Shown: positions 19,145 to 28,644 of the stretch, one piece after another
How positions within the stretch are numbered: position 1 is the stretch's first letter
Layout of the letters: each line of letters opens with the position of its first letter
DNA from: an uncultured Alphaproteobacteria bacterium
GTDB lineage: Bacteria; Pseudomonadota; Alphaproteobacteria; Rs-D84
Length of the DNA stretch: 64,000 nucleotides
Assembly: GCA_947054455.1 (NCBI GenBank)
Contig: CAMRWN010000001.1
Span: forward strand, 200,966 to 264,965
Reading direction: 5' to 3'
Program-made: the position numbers and the translations under genes
The notes under the pieces: generated by a model
Databases searched by the model: none
Seen by the model: only the letters and a program-made list of their open reading frames with translations
Told to the model about the DNA's origin: nothing

Positions 19145-19867
19145 ATGAAAAAATCATCGGAAATCATAATTTCCATGCGGGACATATGCAAAAGCTTTCC
19201 ATTGGAAATGGGCGGCCGCCAGCAGGTTCTGTTCGATATAACATTTGACGTGCGCATGGGCGAATTTGTCGCAATCATGGGCCCGTCCGGTTCGGGTAAG
19301 TCGACGTGCATGAACATTGTCGGCGCGCTGGACACGCCGACGTCGGGCGTATACAAACTATATGGCCGGGACATAACAAACATGACCGCGGACGAATTGG
19401 CCGTCGTCAGAAACGAACACATCGGATTCGTGTTCCAGCAGTTCAACCTGCTGTCCAAGCGCAGCGTTTTGGACAACGTAATGCTGCCGTTGATGTACAG
19501 GGGCCTGCCAATGTCCGAACGCGTTCGGCGCGCGCGCGAAATGCTGGCGCGCGTGGGTCTGGAAAAATTCGAAACATATCTGCCGACCCAGCTGTCGGGC
19601 GGAATGAAGCAGCGCGTTGCAATTGCGCGCGCGCTGGCCGGGAACCCGAAATTGATTCTGGCGGACGAACCGACGGGCGCGCTGGACAGCAAAATGGGAA
19701 ACGAGATATTAAAGTTTTTCAAGGAACTGAACCGCACAATGGGCATAACCATTGTCATGATAACCCATGAATTTGACATCGCCAAATACGCCGACCGCCT
19801 GATACATATCCGCGACGGCCACATAAACTATGACGGTGCGGTTCCGAAAACCGACAAAAACTTGTAA
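19145..19867 (+). CDS. MacB/LolD-type ABC transporter ATP-binding protein
   Basis: Walker A GPSGSGKST, signature LSGGMKQRVAIARAL, Walker B LILADEPTGALD. Confidence 0.95.
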   Translation: MKKSSEIIISMRDICKSFPLEMGGRQQVLFDITFDVRMGEFVAIMGPSGSGKSTCMNIVGALDTPTSGVYKLYGRDITNMTADELAVVRNEHIGFVFQQFNLLSKRSVLDNVMLPLMYRGLPMSERVRRAREMLARVGLEKFETYLPTQLSGGMKQRVAIARALAGNPKLILADEPTGALDSKMGNEILKFFKELNRTMGITIVMITHEFDIAKYADRLIHIRDGHINYDGAVPKTDKNL

Positions 19868-19881
19868 AGAATGGTGATAAA

Positions 19882-21099
19882 ATGACTTTTAACGACATTT
19901 TAAAGGAATCATGGCTGTCGATAAGCGGGAATAAAATTCGCTCGTTCCTGACGGTTCTGGGCATCGTTATCGGCGTTATGGCGGTGGTTATCATGGTCGC
20001 CGTCGGCGAAACGGTTCAAAAACAGATTACAGACCAGTTTTCATCACTGGGGACAAACACCATAATCATACGTGCGGGCGCCGCGCAAAGTGCGGGCGTT
20101 CGCACCGGAAACAGGCAGACGCTGACAATAGACGACGCGGAATTCATCGGGCGCCTGCCGGACGTGGCGGCGATAACGCCGGTACAAATGTCCGCGGCCC
20201 AGGCGATTTACGGCAATAAAAACTGGGCGACGTCAATGGTCGGCGTATACCCGGGCTATACGTCGGTTCAAAACATCGAAATGGACAAGGGAACGTTCTT
20301 TGACCAGACGGCGGTCAGAAATTCATCCACGTACGCCGTTTTGGGCCCTGAAACGGCCCAGGAACTGGGGTTGCCGGACGACCCCATCGGCCAGGTTATA
20401 CGCGTCCAGAACACCCCGTTCACAGTCATTGGCATAACGCGCGCCAAGGGCGATTCCACAATGGGTTCCCAGGACGACATGATAATAATTCCCATCACCA
20501 CGCTGAAAAAGCGCCTGCAGGGCAGCAGATTTCCAAATTCCGTCAGCCAGATTGCCATGAAACTGTATGCCGACGCCGACAACAACATCGTAATAAACCA
20601 GATAACCGCCCTGCTGCGCGACCGGCACAAGCTGAAGGATACGGACGCCGACGATTTTCAAATCATGGATATGAAACAGATTATGGAAACCATGGACACG
20701 GTCACGGGATACATGAAAATGCTGCTGATTGCGATTGCGGCGGTATCGCTGCTGGTTGGTGCAATCGGAATTATGAACATGATGCTGGTATCGGTGGCCG
20801 AACGCACGCGTGAAATCGGCATCCGCAAGGCCATCGGCGCCCGCGAAAATCAAATAATAACCCAGTTTCTGTCCGAATCGATTCTGATTTCCTTTATCGG
20901 GTCTATGGCGGGGCTGCTGCTGGGGGTTGGCCTGTCCCAGGGCGTGGGACGCTTTGTCATGGGATATAACGTTCCGTTTTCGGTATGGCCGGTGTTTCTG
21001 TCCGTATCCGTTGCGGTAATCGTCGGATTGGCATCGGGTGTCGTCCCCGCGCTAAAGGCGGCGAAACTTAACCCCATCGACAGTCTGCGCCATGAATAA
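19882..21099 (+). CDS. MacB-type ABC transporter permease (FtsX fold)
   Basis: SWLSISGNKIRSFLTVLGIVIGVMAVVIMVAVGE..., IGIMNMMLVSVAERTREIGIRKAIGAR, VPALKAAKLNPIDSLRHE. Confidence 0.95.
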   Translation: MTFNDILKESWLSISGNKIRSFLTVLGIVIGVMAVVIMVAVGETVQKQITDQFSSLGTNTIIIRAGAAQSAGVRTGNRQTLTIDDAEFIGRLPDVAAITPVQMSAAQAIYGNKNWATSMVGVYPGYTSVQNIEMDKGTFFDQTAVRNSSTYAVLGPETAQELGLPDDPIGQVIRVQNTPFTVIGITRAKGDSTMGSQDDMIIIPITTLKKRLQGSRFPNSVSQIAMKLYADADNNIVINQITALLRDRHKLKDTDADDFQIMDMKQIMETMDTVTGYMKMLLIAIAAVSLLVGAIGIMNMMLVSVAERTREIGIRKAIGARENQIITQFLSESILISFIGSMAGLLLGVGLSQGVGRFVMGYNVPFSVWPVFLSVSVAVIVGLASGVVPALKAAKLNPIDSLRHE

Positions 21100-21112
21100 A
21101 AACATAAAAAAA

Positions 21113-21138
21113 CACCGGCAAATGCCGGTATTTTTTTA
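21113..21138. terminator. Terminator hairpin CACCGGCAAATGCCGGTA + T-tract
   Basis: Inverted repeat between convergent macB permease and parB. Confidence 0.85.
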
Positions 21139-21143
21139 TTCGT

Positions 21144-22022
21144 CTAGCGGACAAGTTTTTCAACCAATTCCATCAACTGTGTACGCGTTGCAAACGACAG
21201 CACAACCTGCCCCGCCCCGCCCCGCTTTTCCTGAATGCGTGCGGCAACGCCCAGGGCCGAATGAATGCGCGATTCGATATCGGCGCGCATATCGTCCGCC
21301 ATTGCATTGGATGTGAAAGACCGGCTTTTCTTGTTTCTGGCCGCATCCCTGACCTTTTTTTCCGTCTGGGCCACCGACATTTTTTGTTCCACTATCTCGT
21401 GGGCCAGTGCCTCTGGATTTTCGGCAACCGCAATCGTACGCGCGTGCGACGCGGAAATCCTGCCCTCTTTTACCAATTCCTTGACCGAATCCGGCAGCGA
21501 ATCCAGACGCATTATGTTGCGTATATAGCTTTCCGATTTTCCTATCAGGCGCGAAACATCATCCAGGCCATAGCCGCACTTTTCCATTATGTTTTTATAG
21601 GCGGCCGCCTCTTCAATGGGGTTCAGGTTTTCACGCTGAACATTTTCAATCAACGCGATTTCCATCGCATTTTCATTAGACAGCGTCTTGACCAGGGCCG
21701 GTATCTCGTTCAGGCCGGCAATACGGCTGGCGCGATAACGCCGTTCGCCGGCGACGATTTCATACATATGCGCGCGTCCGCTGACCGCGCGCAGCAAAAT
21801 CGGCTGCAGAACGCCCTTCTCTTTTATGGACGCCGCCAAATCCGCCAGTTCGGCATCCGCAAACGTTTTGCGCGGCTGGTCGGGGTTGGCGCCAATCTGG
21901 GCCAGCGGAATCTGTTTGACAACCACACGTTCGCCCCCTGTCAGCATTGTTATATCTGGTATTGTTCCGATTTCCTGTTTCAAATCGGCCAACCCGCGTC
22001 CCAATCCAAATTTTCCCGCCAT
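21144..22022 (-). CDS. parB: Chromosome partitioning protein ParB
   Basis: IGANPDQPRKTFADAELADLAASIKEKGVLQPILLR...YEIVAGERRYRASRIAGLNEIPALV...LIENVQRENLNPIEEAAAY. Confidence 0.97.
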   Translation of the reverse strand: MAGKFGLGRGLADLKQEIGTIPDITMLTGGERVVVKQIPLAQIGANPDQPRKTFADAELADLAASIKEKGVLQPILLRAVSGRAHMYEIVAGERRYRASRIAGLNEIPALVKTLSNENAMEIALIENVQRENLNPIEEAAAYKNIMEKCGYGLDDVSRLIGKSESYIRNIMRLDSLPDSVKELVKEGRISASHARTIAVAENPEALAHEIVEQKMSVAQTEKKVRDAARNKKSRSFTSNAMADDMRADIESRIHSALGVAARIQEKRGGAGQVVLSFATRTQLMELVEKLVR

Positions 22023-22024
22023 AA

Positions 22025-22795
22025 TTATTCCCCTTCTGTACGTTGAACAACCTCTGTCGCGACACGCAGATACGCCTGTGCGCCGGTTGAGTTAAAATCA
22101 TAAAACAGTGCCGGTTTACCGTGGCTGGGTGCCTCGGACACACGCACGTTGCGCGGCACGACCGTCTTGAATACACGGTCGCCGAACGCGCCGCGCACAT
22201 CGTCTTCGACTGCGCGGGTCAGACCGTATCTGCGGTCGTACATTGTCAACAGCACCCCCAGGATTTCCAATCTGGGATTTAACTGGCGCTGTACCGCCGT
22301 GATTGTATTGGTCAGCATCTGAATACCTTCGAGCGAATAAAACTCGCACTGCATGGGTACAATGACTGCATCGGCCGCCGTCAACGCATTCAGCGTCAGA
22401 CGCCCCAACGCCGGCGGACAATCAATCAGAATATAATCGTAATGTTCAGAAATTTGCTGCAGCGCGTCGCGCAAACGAAATTCACAACCTTCAATATCCA
22501 TCATTTCCGCCTCGGCCCCGGCCAACGCCTGCGAAGACGGCATCAAATGCAACCCCGGCACCGCGGTCGACAATATATTATCTGCGGCCGTCGCCGTCCC
22601 CATCAGCACACCGTATACACTTTGCCGATAAGAATCACGAACAAACCCCAGCCCGGTTCCGGCATTTCCCTGCTGATCCAAATCAATCAACAGAACCCGT
22701 TTTTTTATCGCGGCCAATGATGCACCGATATTTATTGCGGTTGTGGTTTTACCGACCCCGCCCTTTTGATTAGCAAATGCTATTATCTTTGTCAT
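22025..22795 (-). CDS. parA: Chromosome partitioning protein ParA
   Basis: MTKIIAFANQKGGVGKTTTAINIGASLAAIKKRVLLIDLDQQGNAGTGLG, deviant Walker A. Confidence 0.97.
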   Translation of the reverse strand: MTKIIAFANQKGGVGKTTTAINIGASLAAIKKRVLLIDLDQQGNAGTGLGFVRDSYRQSVYGVLMGTATAADNILSTAVPGLHLMPSSQALAGAEAEMMDIEGCEFRLRDALQQISEHYDYILIDCPPALGRLTLNALTAADAVIVPMQCEFYSLEGIQMLTNTITAVQRQLNPRLEILGVLLTMYDRRYGLTRAVEDDVRGAFGDRVFKTVVPRNVRVSEAPSHGKPALFYDFNSTGAQAYLRVATEVVQRTEGE

Positions 22796-22903
22796 ATTTC
22801 TTTGCTTCCTTATCACTGTGTGCAGAATATTAAAACCACGCGATTCGGTCAAGCAGTTTAAAATTCAAAACAAAAAACATACTATAAACATATAGTTATA
22901 TAA

Positions 22904-22919
22904 TATTTCATATGAAACA
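22904..22919. promoter_or_regulatory. parS-like palindrome TATTTCATATGAAACA
   Basis: 13/16 match to parS consensus TGTTTCACGTGAAACA; contains perfect palindrome TTTCATATGAAA; adjacent to parAB. Confidence 0.5.
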
Positions 22920-22980
22920 ACCCTATTTCAAACATCATAATGGATATAAAAAAATAAATAAGATAAATAAAAAGAAACAA

Positions 22981-23007
22981 ACCGGCAACGCTTTCGCATT
23001 TGCCGGT
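22981..23007 (-). terminator. Hairpin ACCGGCAA(cgctttcgcat)TTGCCGGT downstream of rsmG
   Basis: Inverted repeat followed on the minus strand by a T-rich tract. Confidence 0.65.
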
Positions 23008-23064
23008 CAAAATAAACAAAAATTATATTTTATAAAAATCCACTAAAATCAAAATAATAAAACT

Positions 23065-23080
23065 TATTTCACATGAAATT
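23065..23080. promoter_or_regulatory. parS-like sequence TATTTCACATGAAATT
   Basis: 12/16 match to parS consensus, at the rsmG 3' end. Confidence 0.45.
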
Positions 23081-23639
23081 ACCGGCCAATTCGAATCTTT
23101 ATTATATAACCGTCGCCGGTCTTGGATGGCACCAATTCATAATCGAATTTATATTTTTTTCGCGCGGTTTCAATTTCTGCCTCTATATCCCGGCCTTTTA
23201 ATAAAAAAAGCCGGCATTTTGTTTTGTAAACATAGTCAAAAATCTTAACCAGCGGTGCAAAAGCACGCGCAGTGAAAACAAAATTTGACTTATCGACCGG
23301 CATTTGCCGGACATAATCTTCGACACGACCATGATAAACGGTCAAATTAGGCAAATCCAATTCCGTTTTCAGCGCAGACAGAAACGCCGCCTTTTTGCCA
23401 ATTGATTCGATGCATACCACGCGCCGACCCAAAATGGCCAAAACAACCCCGGGGAAACCGGCGCCGCTGCCCAAATCAATGATATCCGCGTTTTGCGGCA
23501 GTACATCGTTCAGCTGGGCCGAATCGGCAAAATGCCGTGTTTCTATGTCATTAAGGGTGCTGGGTGCAACCAGATTCATGCGCTGCGACCAATCGCGCAA
23601 CATTGACGCATACCGTTCAAATTTAACTTTATTATTCAT
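23079..23639 (-). CDS. rsmG: 16S rRNA (guanine527-N7)-methyltransferase RsmG (GidB)
   Basis: MNLVAPSTLNDIETRHFADSAQLNDVLPQNADIIDLGSGAGFPGVVLAIL; rsmG-parA-parB order. Confidence 0.95.
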   Translation of the reverse strand: MNNKVKFERYASMLRDWSQRMNLVAPSTLNDIETRHFADSAQLNDVLPQNADIIDLGSGAGFPGVVLAILGRRVVCIESIGKKAAFLSALKTELDLPNLTVYHGRVEDYVRQMPVDKSNFVFTARAFAPLVKIFDYVYKTKCRLFLLKGRDIEAEIETARKKYKFDYELVPSKTGDGYIIKIRIGR

Positions 23640-23663
23640 GATTTATATTGTAGCATATTTCCC

Positions 23664-25280
23664 ATGAAAAAGATAGAAAGTTTATTTGTATGTATTGGTT
23701 TGCTGGCGGCTGTTTCGGTTGTCGGCGCCAAGATTTGGAACCACGGCAACAACGCGCCCGCCATATCACAGCATCGTCATCCAACGACAAAGTACGGCGC
23801 CTTTCTGGCGGCACAGCACGCCGTTTACGTCAACGATTTCGACAGTGCGTCCGCCTTTGCCGCGCAACTGGATGCGGACGGACCGGCCGCCGTGCAAAAC
23901 ACCCGCCTGATATCAGAATTTATGAGTGGACGCCTGCCAGAGAATGCAAAGACGCTGGGGCGCGAAAAGACCGCGCCCGCGCGCATGATTTACGATGCAT
24001 ATCTGGTTTCCCAGGAAAAATGGTCAGAACTCTATAAACGCCACAAAAGCGATGAATCCGCACTGACATCACCGCTGCGCGTGTGGTCGGCGGTTGCAAC
24101 GGGCCGGCGCGACGAGGCGTTGAAATTCATTGAAAAACTGCCCACGAATGAATCGTGGAAATCATTCATCCGCGGCCAGATTTACGCGGAAACAGGGGAT
24201 CAGAAACGCGCAGCAAAATCATTCGCCGACGTGCGTCCCGAATTTATGAATATAAACGACTACCTCTACATAATGTCGTTTTACACGCATCACGACATGC
24301 CGGATGCGGCCGACGCGCTGCGCGCGGAATTCACAATGCGACCGGGCGGAATGTTCATGATGAACCATAGTGCAATTCCCAATTGGCAACGTTATAAGGG
24401 CCACCGAAACGCCATGGCGTTCAGTCTGCTGCAAAACGTGTCGCACACCCAGGTGATGATGTATTCGGATTTGGCACTGCTGCTGTTGCGGTTTGCACAG
24501 ATTGCCGGCCCGCAATTCGGCCAGGACAACGATGCAATCGACTATTATCTGGGCCAGTTCTTTTTCAACAACACCGGCGATTATGCGGCGCACTTTGCAA
24601 AAATCGGCCGCGACAGCCCGTTTTATCCGTTTGCCGTTATGCGCGGTGCGGAAAAGTCAGGCGACATCGACACACTGCGCGCGGCGCTGCGGGCGTATCC
24701 GCTGTTTGTGCCGGCCATGAACAAACTAATCGCCCACGACATACAAAACGGGAACAAGCGCGCGGCACTGCGCACGGTTGAACGTGCGCTGGAATCCGAC
24801 GGACTTAGCGACGCGGGCCACGCATTCTTTTTAAAGAGCAGGGCGCACATACACCATGTTTTCGGTGATCTGAACGAAGCGCAATCCGACCTGCATGCGG
24901 CGGCCGACGTACTGGCGATTGATGCGGAGATAATGTCCCTGCAGGCAAAGATATGGGCGGCCCAAAACCGCCAGATTGACAACGCATACGAATATGCGAT
25001 GACGCTGGTCAGACAGAACCCGACCGACGTCATGGCGTGGGACACGCTGGGGTGCGTGGTTCGTGCGCGCGAAGGGACGGACGCCGCACTGGAGGTTTTG
25101 GCCCGCGTCGGCCAGATATCGGCCACGTGTTCGTCGCTGTTTGAACATCTGGGGGATTTGTACGCGGAAAAGGGCGACAATAAACTGGCGCAGGATGCAT
25201 ACATGCGCGCCATTGATTTATCGGACGACGGACTGACGGTCGTGTCAGTGATTAAGAAAAAAATAAGGAAATTGAAATGA
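23664..25280 (+). CDS. TPR-repeat protein
   Basis: N-terminal TM segment; repeated helical TPR motifs (SSLFEHLGDLYAEKGDNKLAQDAYMRAIDL). Confidence 0.75.
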   Translation: MKKIESLFVCIGLLAAVSVVGAKIWNHGNNAPAISQHRHPTTKYGAFLAAQHAVYVNDFDSASAFAAQLDADGPAAVQNTRLISEFMSGRLPENAKTLGREKTAPARMIYDAYLVSQEKWSELYKRHKSDESALTSPLRVWSAVATGRRDEALKFIEKLPTNESWKSFIRGQIYAETGDQKRAAKSFADVRPEFMNINDYLYIMSFYTHHDMPDAADALRAEFTMRPGGMFMMNHSAIPNWQRYKGHRNAMAFSLLQNVSHTQVMMYSDLALLLLRFAQIAGPQFGQDNDAIDYYLGQFFFNNTGDYAAHFAKIGRDSPFYPFAVMRGAEKSGDIDTLRAALRAYPLFVPAMNKLIAHDIQNGNKRAALRTVERALESDGLSDAGHAFFLKSRAHIHHVFGDLNEAQSDLHAAADVLAIDAEIMSLQAKIWAAQNRQIDNAYEYAMTLVRQNPTDVMAWDTLGCVVRAREGTDAALEVLARVGQISATCSSLFEHLGDLYAEKGDNKLAQDAYMRAIDLSDDGLTVVSVIKKKIRKLK

Positions 25281-26140
25281 AGGCAGGGGTAATCGGCGCC
25301 GGCGCATGGGGAACCGCGCTGGGCATAACCGCCGCACGGGGCGGGGCGGACGTGGTCATATGGTCATATGACGGCAAATGCAAACAGTTTGAAAGCATCG
25401 CGACGCCCGCGAACATGCGCATAACGTCATGCATGGCGGACCTGCGCGAAACAGACGCATGGTTGATTGTGACGCCGGCGGCATATTTTCGCGAAACGCT
25501 GCGCGATGCGCGCCAGCATTATGCGGGCCAGCCGGTTATAATCTGCACCAAGGGCGCCGATCCGCAGACCGGCGAATTCATGTCCGAGATATTGAAAACC
25601 GAAATGCCGCAGTGCAGTGAATTCGGCGTCCTGTCCGGCCCGCAGTTCGCGGCCGAAGTTGCGCGCGGCGTGCCGACGGGTTCGACACTGGCCGGGACGG
25701 CCGCAGCCCGGCGGGCGGGACATGAAATATTAAACAAACTGTTCCTATCCGACAGCGAGGATGTAATCGGCGCGGAATTGTGTGGCGTCGGCAAGAACGC
25801 CGTTGCACTGATTTGCGGATACAATTCCGTCGCGTCGGCGGGTGAAAACGAACGCGCGATGATATTCACGCGCGCCTGGAACGAGGTTGTAAACATAGGC
25901 ATGCACATCGGCGCCGACGCACGTACATTTTTGGAACTGTGCGGAATAGGGGACCTGTTCCTGTCTGCGACATCGACCACCAGCCGCAATTTTGCCGGCG
26001 GCATCGCAATTGCGCAAAACCAGCCGCCCGTCGGCACCGTCGAAGGTATTTTCGCCCTGCGCGGTTTGGTTAAACGCGCGGCGGCCCTGGGAATTGAAAC
26101 GCCGGTTCTGGCCCAAATGCAGGAAAAGATGAAAATATAA
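25277..26140 (+). CDS. gpsA: NAD(P)-dependent glycerol-3-phosphate dehydrogenase
   Basis: MKAGVIGAGAWGTALGITAARGGADVVIWSYD; GVGKNAVALICGYN; GIGDLFLSATSTTSRNFAGG; EGIFALRGLVKRAAALGIETPVL. Confidence 0.9.
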   Translation: MKAGVIGAGAWGTALGITAARGGADVVIWSYDGKCKQFESIATPANMRITSCMADLRETDAWLIVTPAAYFRETLRDARQHYAGQPVIICTKGADPQTGEFMSEILKTEMPQCSEFGVLSGPQFAAEVARGVPTGSTLAGTAAARRAGHEILNKLFLSDSEDVIGAELCGVGKNAVALICGYNSVASAGENERAMIFTRAWNEVVNIGMHIGADARTFLELCGIGDLFLSATSTTSRNFAGGIAIAQNQPPVGTVEGIFALRGLVKRAAALGIETPVLAQMQEKMKI

Positions 26141-26147
26141 ACAAAAA

Positions 26148-26172
26148 CGCCGGCAAATGCCGGTGTTTTTTA
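26148..26172. terminator. Terminator hairpin CGCCGGCAAATGCCGGTG + T-tract
   Basis: Inverted repeat after gpsA. Confidence 0.85.
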
Positions 26173-26184
26173 TACAAAATATAT

Positions 26185-26213
26185 AAAAAAATCCCCCGCG
26201 TGGGGGATTTTTA
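26185..26213. terminator. Terminator hairpin AAAATCCCCCGCGTGGGGGATTTTT
   Basis: Second hairpin, between convergent gpsA and the TPR gene. Confidence 0.8.
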
Positions 26214-26215
26214 AC

Positions 26216-27205
26216 CTAGTTGTTCAGTTCGTTTATCAGTCCCTGCAATCTGTCCACTGTTTCCGCGTCGTTAAGCGCGATTGCAATCGTGCGCGCGGAT
26301 TCCAAATCATTCATTGCGGATTCCACATTTCCCAGATTCAGATTCAGCGCCGCGGACTTTTCAAAATATGACATCGCACGCGAAGACAGGGATTCGCGTT
26401 CTTCGGCCGTGGTCGCCCCCTGAATTTGTTCGGAAATGACGCGAACCGCGGTTGCATAATCATTGATTGCCTCCGCCAGGCTACCAACCGCTGTATAGGC
26501 TTCGGCGCGTTCAGCGTAAACGGACGGGTTGACTATCCCCTCGGGCCGGGCCAGGGAATTGGTATAGTCCGCAATCGCACCCTGCCAGTTTTTCAACCAC
26601 AGGTTCAGCTGACCACGCTTGGCATACAAATCACGCAGCTGCAGCGTGTCGGACGGATTGGTCGCGCGCGCCGCCAGCGCATTGTTAATGTCGTTAAGCG
26701 CCGCAGAATAATCTTCCAGACGCATGTTCAGCAGCGCGCGGTCATAGTATGCAACCGAACTGGCCGCATCCATTTCAATCGCCGCGTTAAAATCGGCCAG
26801 CGCCGCGCGGTAATTTGCGGACTGCATGTACGCCTCGCCGCGCAGGATGTATGCATCCGCGGACGCGCCGGCGTCAATTGCCGCGTTTAAATCCTCTATC
26901 GCGTCGTCAATGCTGCCAGACATCAGTTTCGCCTTGCCCGCATCCAGATAGTCTGACGGCTGCAACAGGGTTTCTTCTGTTATCTCTACATTATTGGCGG
27001 CGACGCGGTGCGTCAGTGCGCCATGGCTGCGCCCCAGAATATAGAATGTCGCAGCGATAAAGAACAAAATTATAAACCAATAGATGTATATCGACGCCGA
27101 CCATGCCGTCCCTGTGCATTTACGGGTATCCGTGATGCGCACGGCACTTTTGGTGCGGGACGCAGCGGTCTTTTTCATATTCTTTTTAGAGGTGTTGTTT
27201 TTCAT
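26216..27205 (-). CDS. TPR-repeat membrane protein
   Basis: TM segment and tandem TPRs (DAYILRGEAYMQSANYRAALADFNAAIEMDAASSVAYYDRALLNMRLEDYSAALNDINNAL). Confidence 0.8.
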   Translation of the reverse strand: MKNNTSKKNMKKTAASRTKSAVRITDTRKCTGTAWSASIYIYWFIILFFIAATFYILGRSHGALTHRVAANNVEITEETLLQPSDYLDAGKAKLMSGSIDDAIEDLNAAIDAGASADAYILRGEAYMQSANYRAALADFNAAIEMDAASSVAYYDRALLNMRLEDYSAALNDINNALAARATNPSDTLQLRDLYAKRGQLNLWLKNWQGAIADYTNSLARPEGIVNPSVYAERAEAYTAVGSLAEAINDYATAVRVISEQIQGATTAEERESLSSRAMSYFEKSAALNLNLGNVESAMNDLESARTIAIALNDAETVDRLQGLINELNN

Positions 27206-27234
27206 TATAAATCTCCCTGTCCTATGGGAAGATT

Positions 27235-27936
27235 TTAGAGGGATTTTAACATCTCGTCAATTGTTTTCTGATTTATTTCGCGAATTTGACCCGGGGCAAG
27301 ATTTCCCAGCGAAACATTTCCAAACAGCACACGGTGCAGCTTGCGCACAGGGGCGCCGCACGCCGCCAAGACTATTCGAACCTCGTTCTTTTTGCCTTCT
27401 GTTATTTCCACGCGCAGCCGTCCACCGCCAATATCGTCGATTTTCATCGGGGCGTATTTTATCCCGTCGACCGTAATGCCGGCGCGCGCACGGTCCAGTT
27501 CGACCGACGCCGCATTTTTAACGCCGACGGTTGCAATATATACGCGGCGCACCCCCGACGACGGCAATGTCAGCCGCCGCGCCAGCGCGCCGTCGTTGGT
27601 CAGCAGCAGCAGCCCGGTCGTCTTGAAATCCAACCGGCCCACATATTTCAAATTGCGGTACTGTGCGGGCAGGCAGTCGTATATCGTCCGGCGACCCGCG
27701 GGGTCGGCGCGCGTTGTCATGGTGTCGACGGGTTTGTGAAACGCGTACAGGCGCGCGCGTCCGGGCGCGATTGGCGCACCGTTTATGCATACAACATCGC
27801 CGTCGTCAACAAAAAACACGGGCGAGGGGACAACCGCGCCATTGACAGACACCGCGCCCGATGCAATCAGTTCTTCGGCCTGGCGGCGTGATGCGGCGCC
27901 CGATGCGGCGATAAACTTTGCGATGCGGGTCTTCAT
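27235..27936 (-). CDS. RsuA/RluB-family pseudouridine synthase
   Basis: S4 domain (RIAKFIAASGAASRRQAEELIASGAVSVNGAVV), VGRLDFKTTGLLLLTNDGALARRLTLPSSGVRRVYIATV. Confidence 0.92.
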   Translation of the reverse strand: MKTRIAKFIAASGAASRRQAEELIASGAVSVNGAVVPSPVFFVDDGDVVCINGAPIAPGRARLYAFHKPVDTMTTRADPAGRRTIYDCLPAQYRNLKYVGRLDFKTTGLLLLTNDGALARRLTLPSSGVRRVYIATVGVKNAASVELDRARAGITVDGIKYAPMKIDDIGGGRLRVEITEGKKNEVRIVLAACGAPVRKLHRVLFGNVSLGNLAPGQIREINQKTIDEMLKSL

Positions 27937-28589
27937 TGCGTCATCCGTGAAATTGCGACCGCCGCGGCCAGTTCGGCTCGCAAAATTGTCGGCCCCAGAC
28001 TTATCCCGACCGCGCCGCCGCGGCGCAGCGCATCGAATTCATCATCTGAAAATCCGCCTTCGGGTCCGATGATAACGGCGCGCGCGCCATGCGCGTCGAC
28101 GCCCGTGGGGGCGCCGTGCGCGGCGCGTTCGTCCGCGAATGCGACACCTTTTAAATCCAAATCGGAAAACTTTACGGGCGCCGCCAAATCCGGCACACTG
28201 CAGCGATTTGATTGTTCCGCGGCCTCGGTTGCTATCTTGCGCATGCGGTCCCAGTTTATGTGGTGCGCAACCGTTTGGTCGGTGATGACCGGCACCAATC
28301 GCGCAACCCCCATCTGGGTCGCCATGTTTATCAGGTCGTCTGTGCGGCGTATCGGCGCAAAATACAGCGTGATGTCCCCAGACGGGTCGGCGCGGCCTGT
28401 ATCGGCGCCAACATCAATATACTTACCGTCATCCGACAGGCGCCCCGCAAATTCATGCCCGCCGCCGAACACGATGCAGTCGCGCGTGCGCATAACATGC
28501 GCCAGATAGTGCGCCATTTCGCGTGTCGCGGCGATGCGCATGCCGGCCGCGGCATCGTTTCCGATAAAAATTCGGGGAATATTTTTCAC
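27933..28589 (-). CDS. rsmE: 16S rRNA (uracil1498-N3)-methyltransferase RsmE-like
   Basis: MGVARLVPVITDQTVAHHINWDRMRKIATEAAEQSNRCSVPDLAAPV...VIIGPEGGFSDDEFD...ISLGPTILRAELAAAVAI. Confidence 0.92.
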   Translation of the reverse strand: MKNIPRIFIGNDAAAGMRIAATREMAHYLAHVMRTRDCIVFGGGHEFAGRLSDDGKYIDVGADTGRADPSGDITLYFAPIRRTDDLINMATQMGVARLVPVITDQTVAHHINWDRMRKIATEAAEQSNRCSVPDLAAPVKFSDLDLKGVAFADERAAHGAPTGVDAHGARAVIIGPEGGFSDDEFDALRRGGAVGISLGPTILRAELAAAVAISRMTQ

Positions 28590-28644
28590 GACTGTGCAAT
28601 TCCTGATTTATAAATGTCAAATTTTCTGATATAATCTTAGCACA

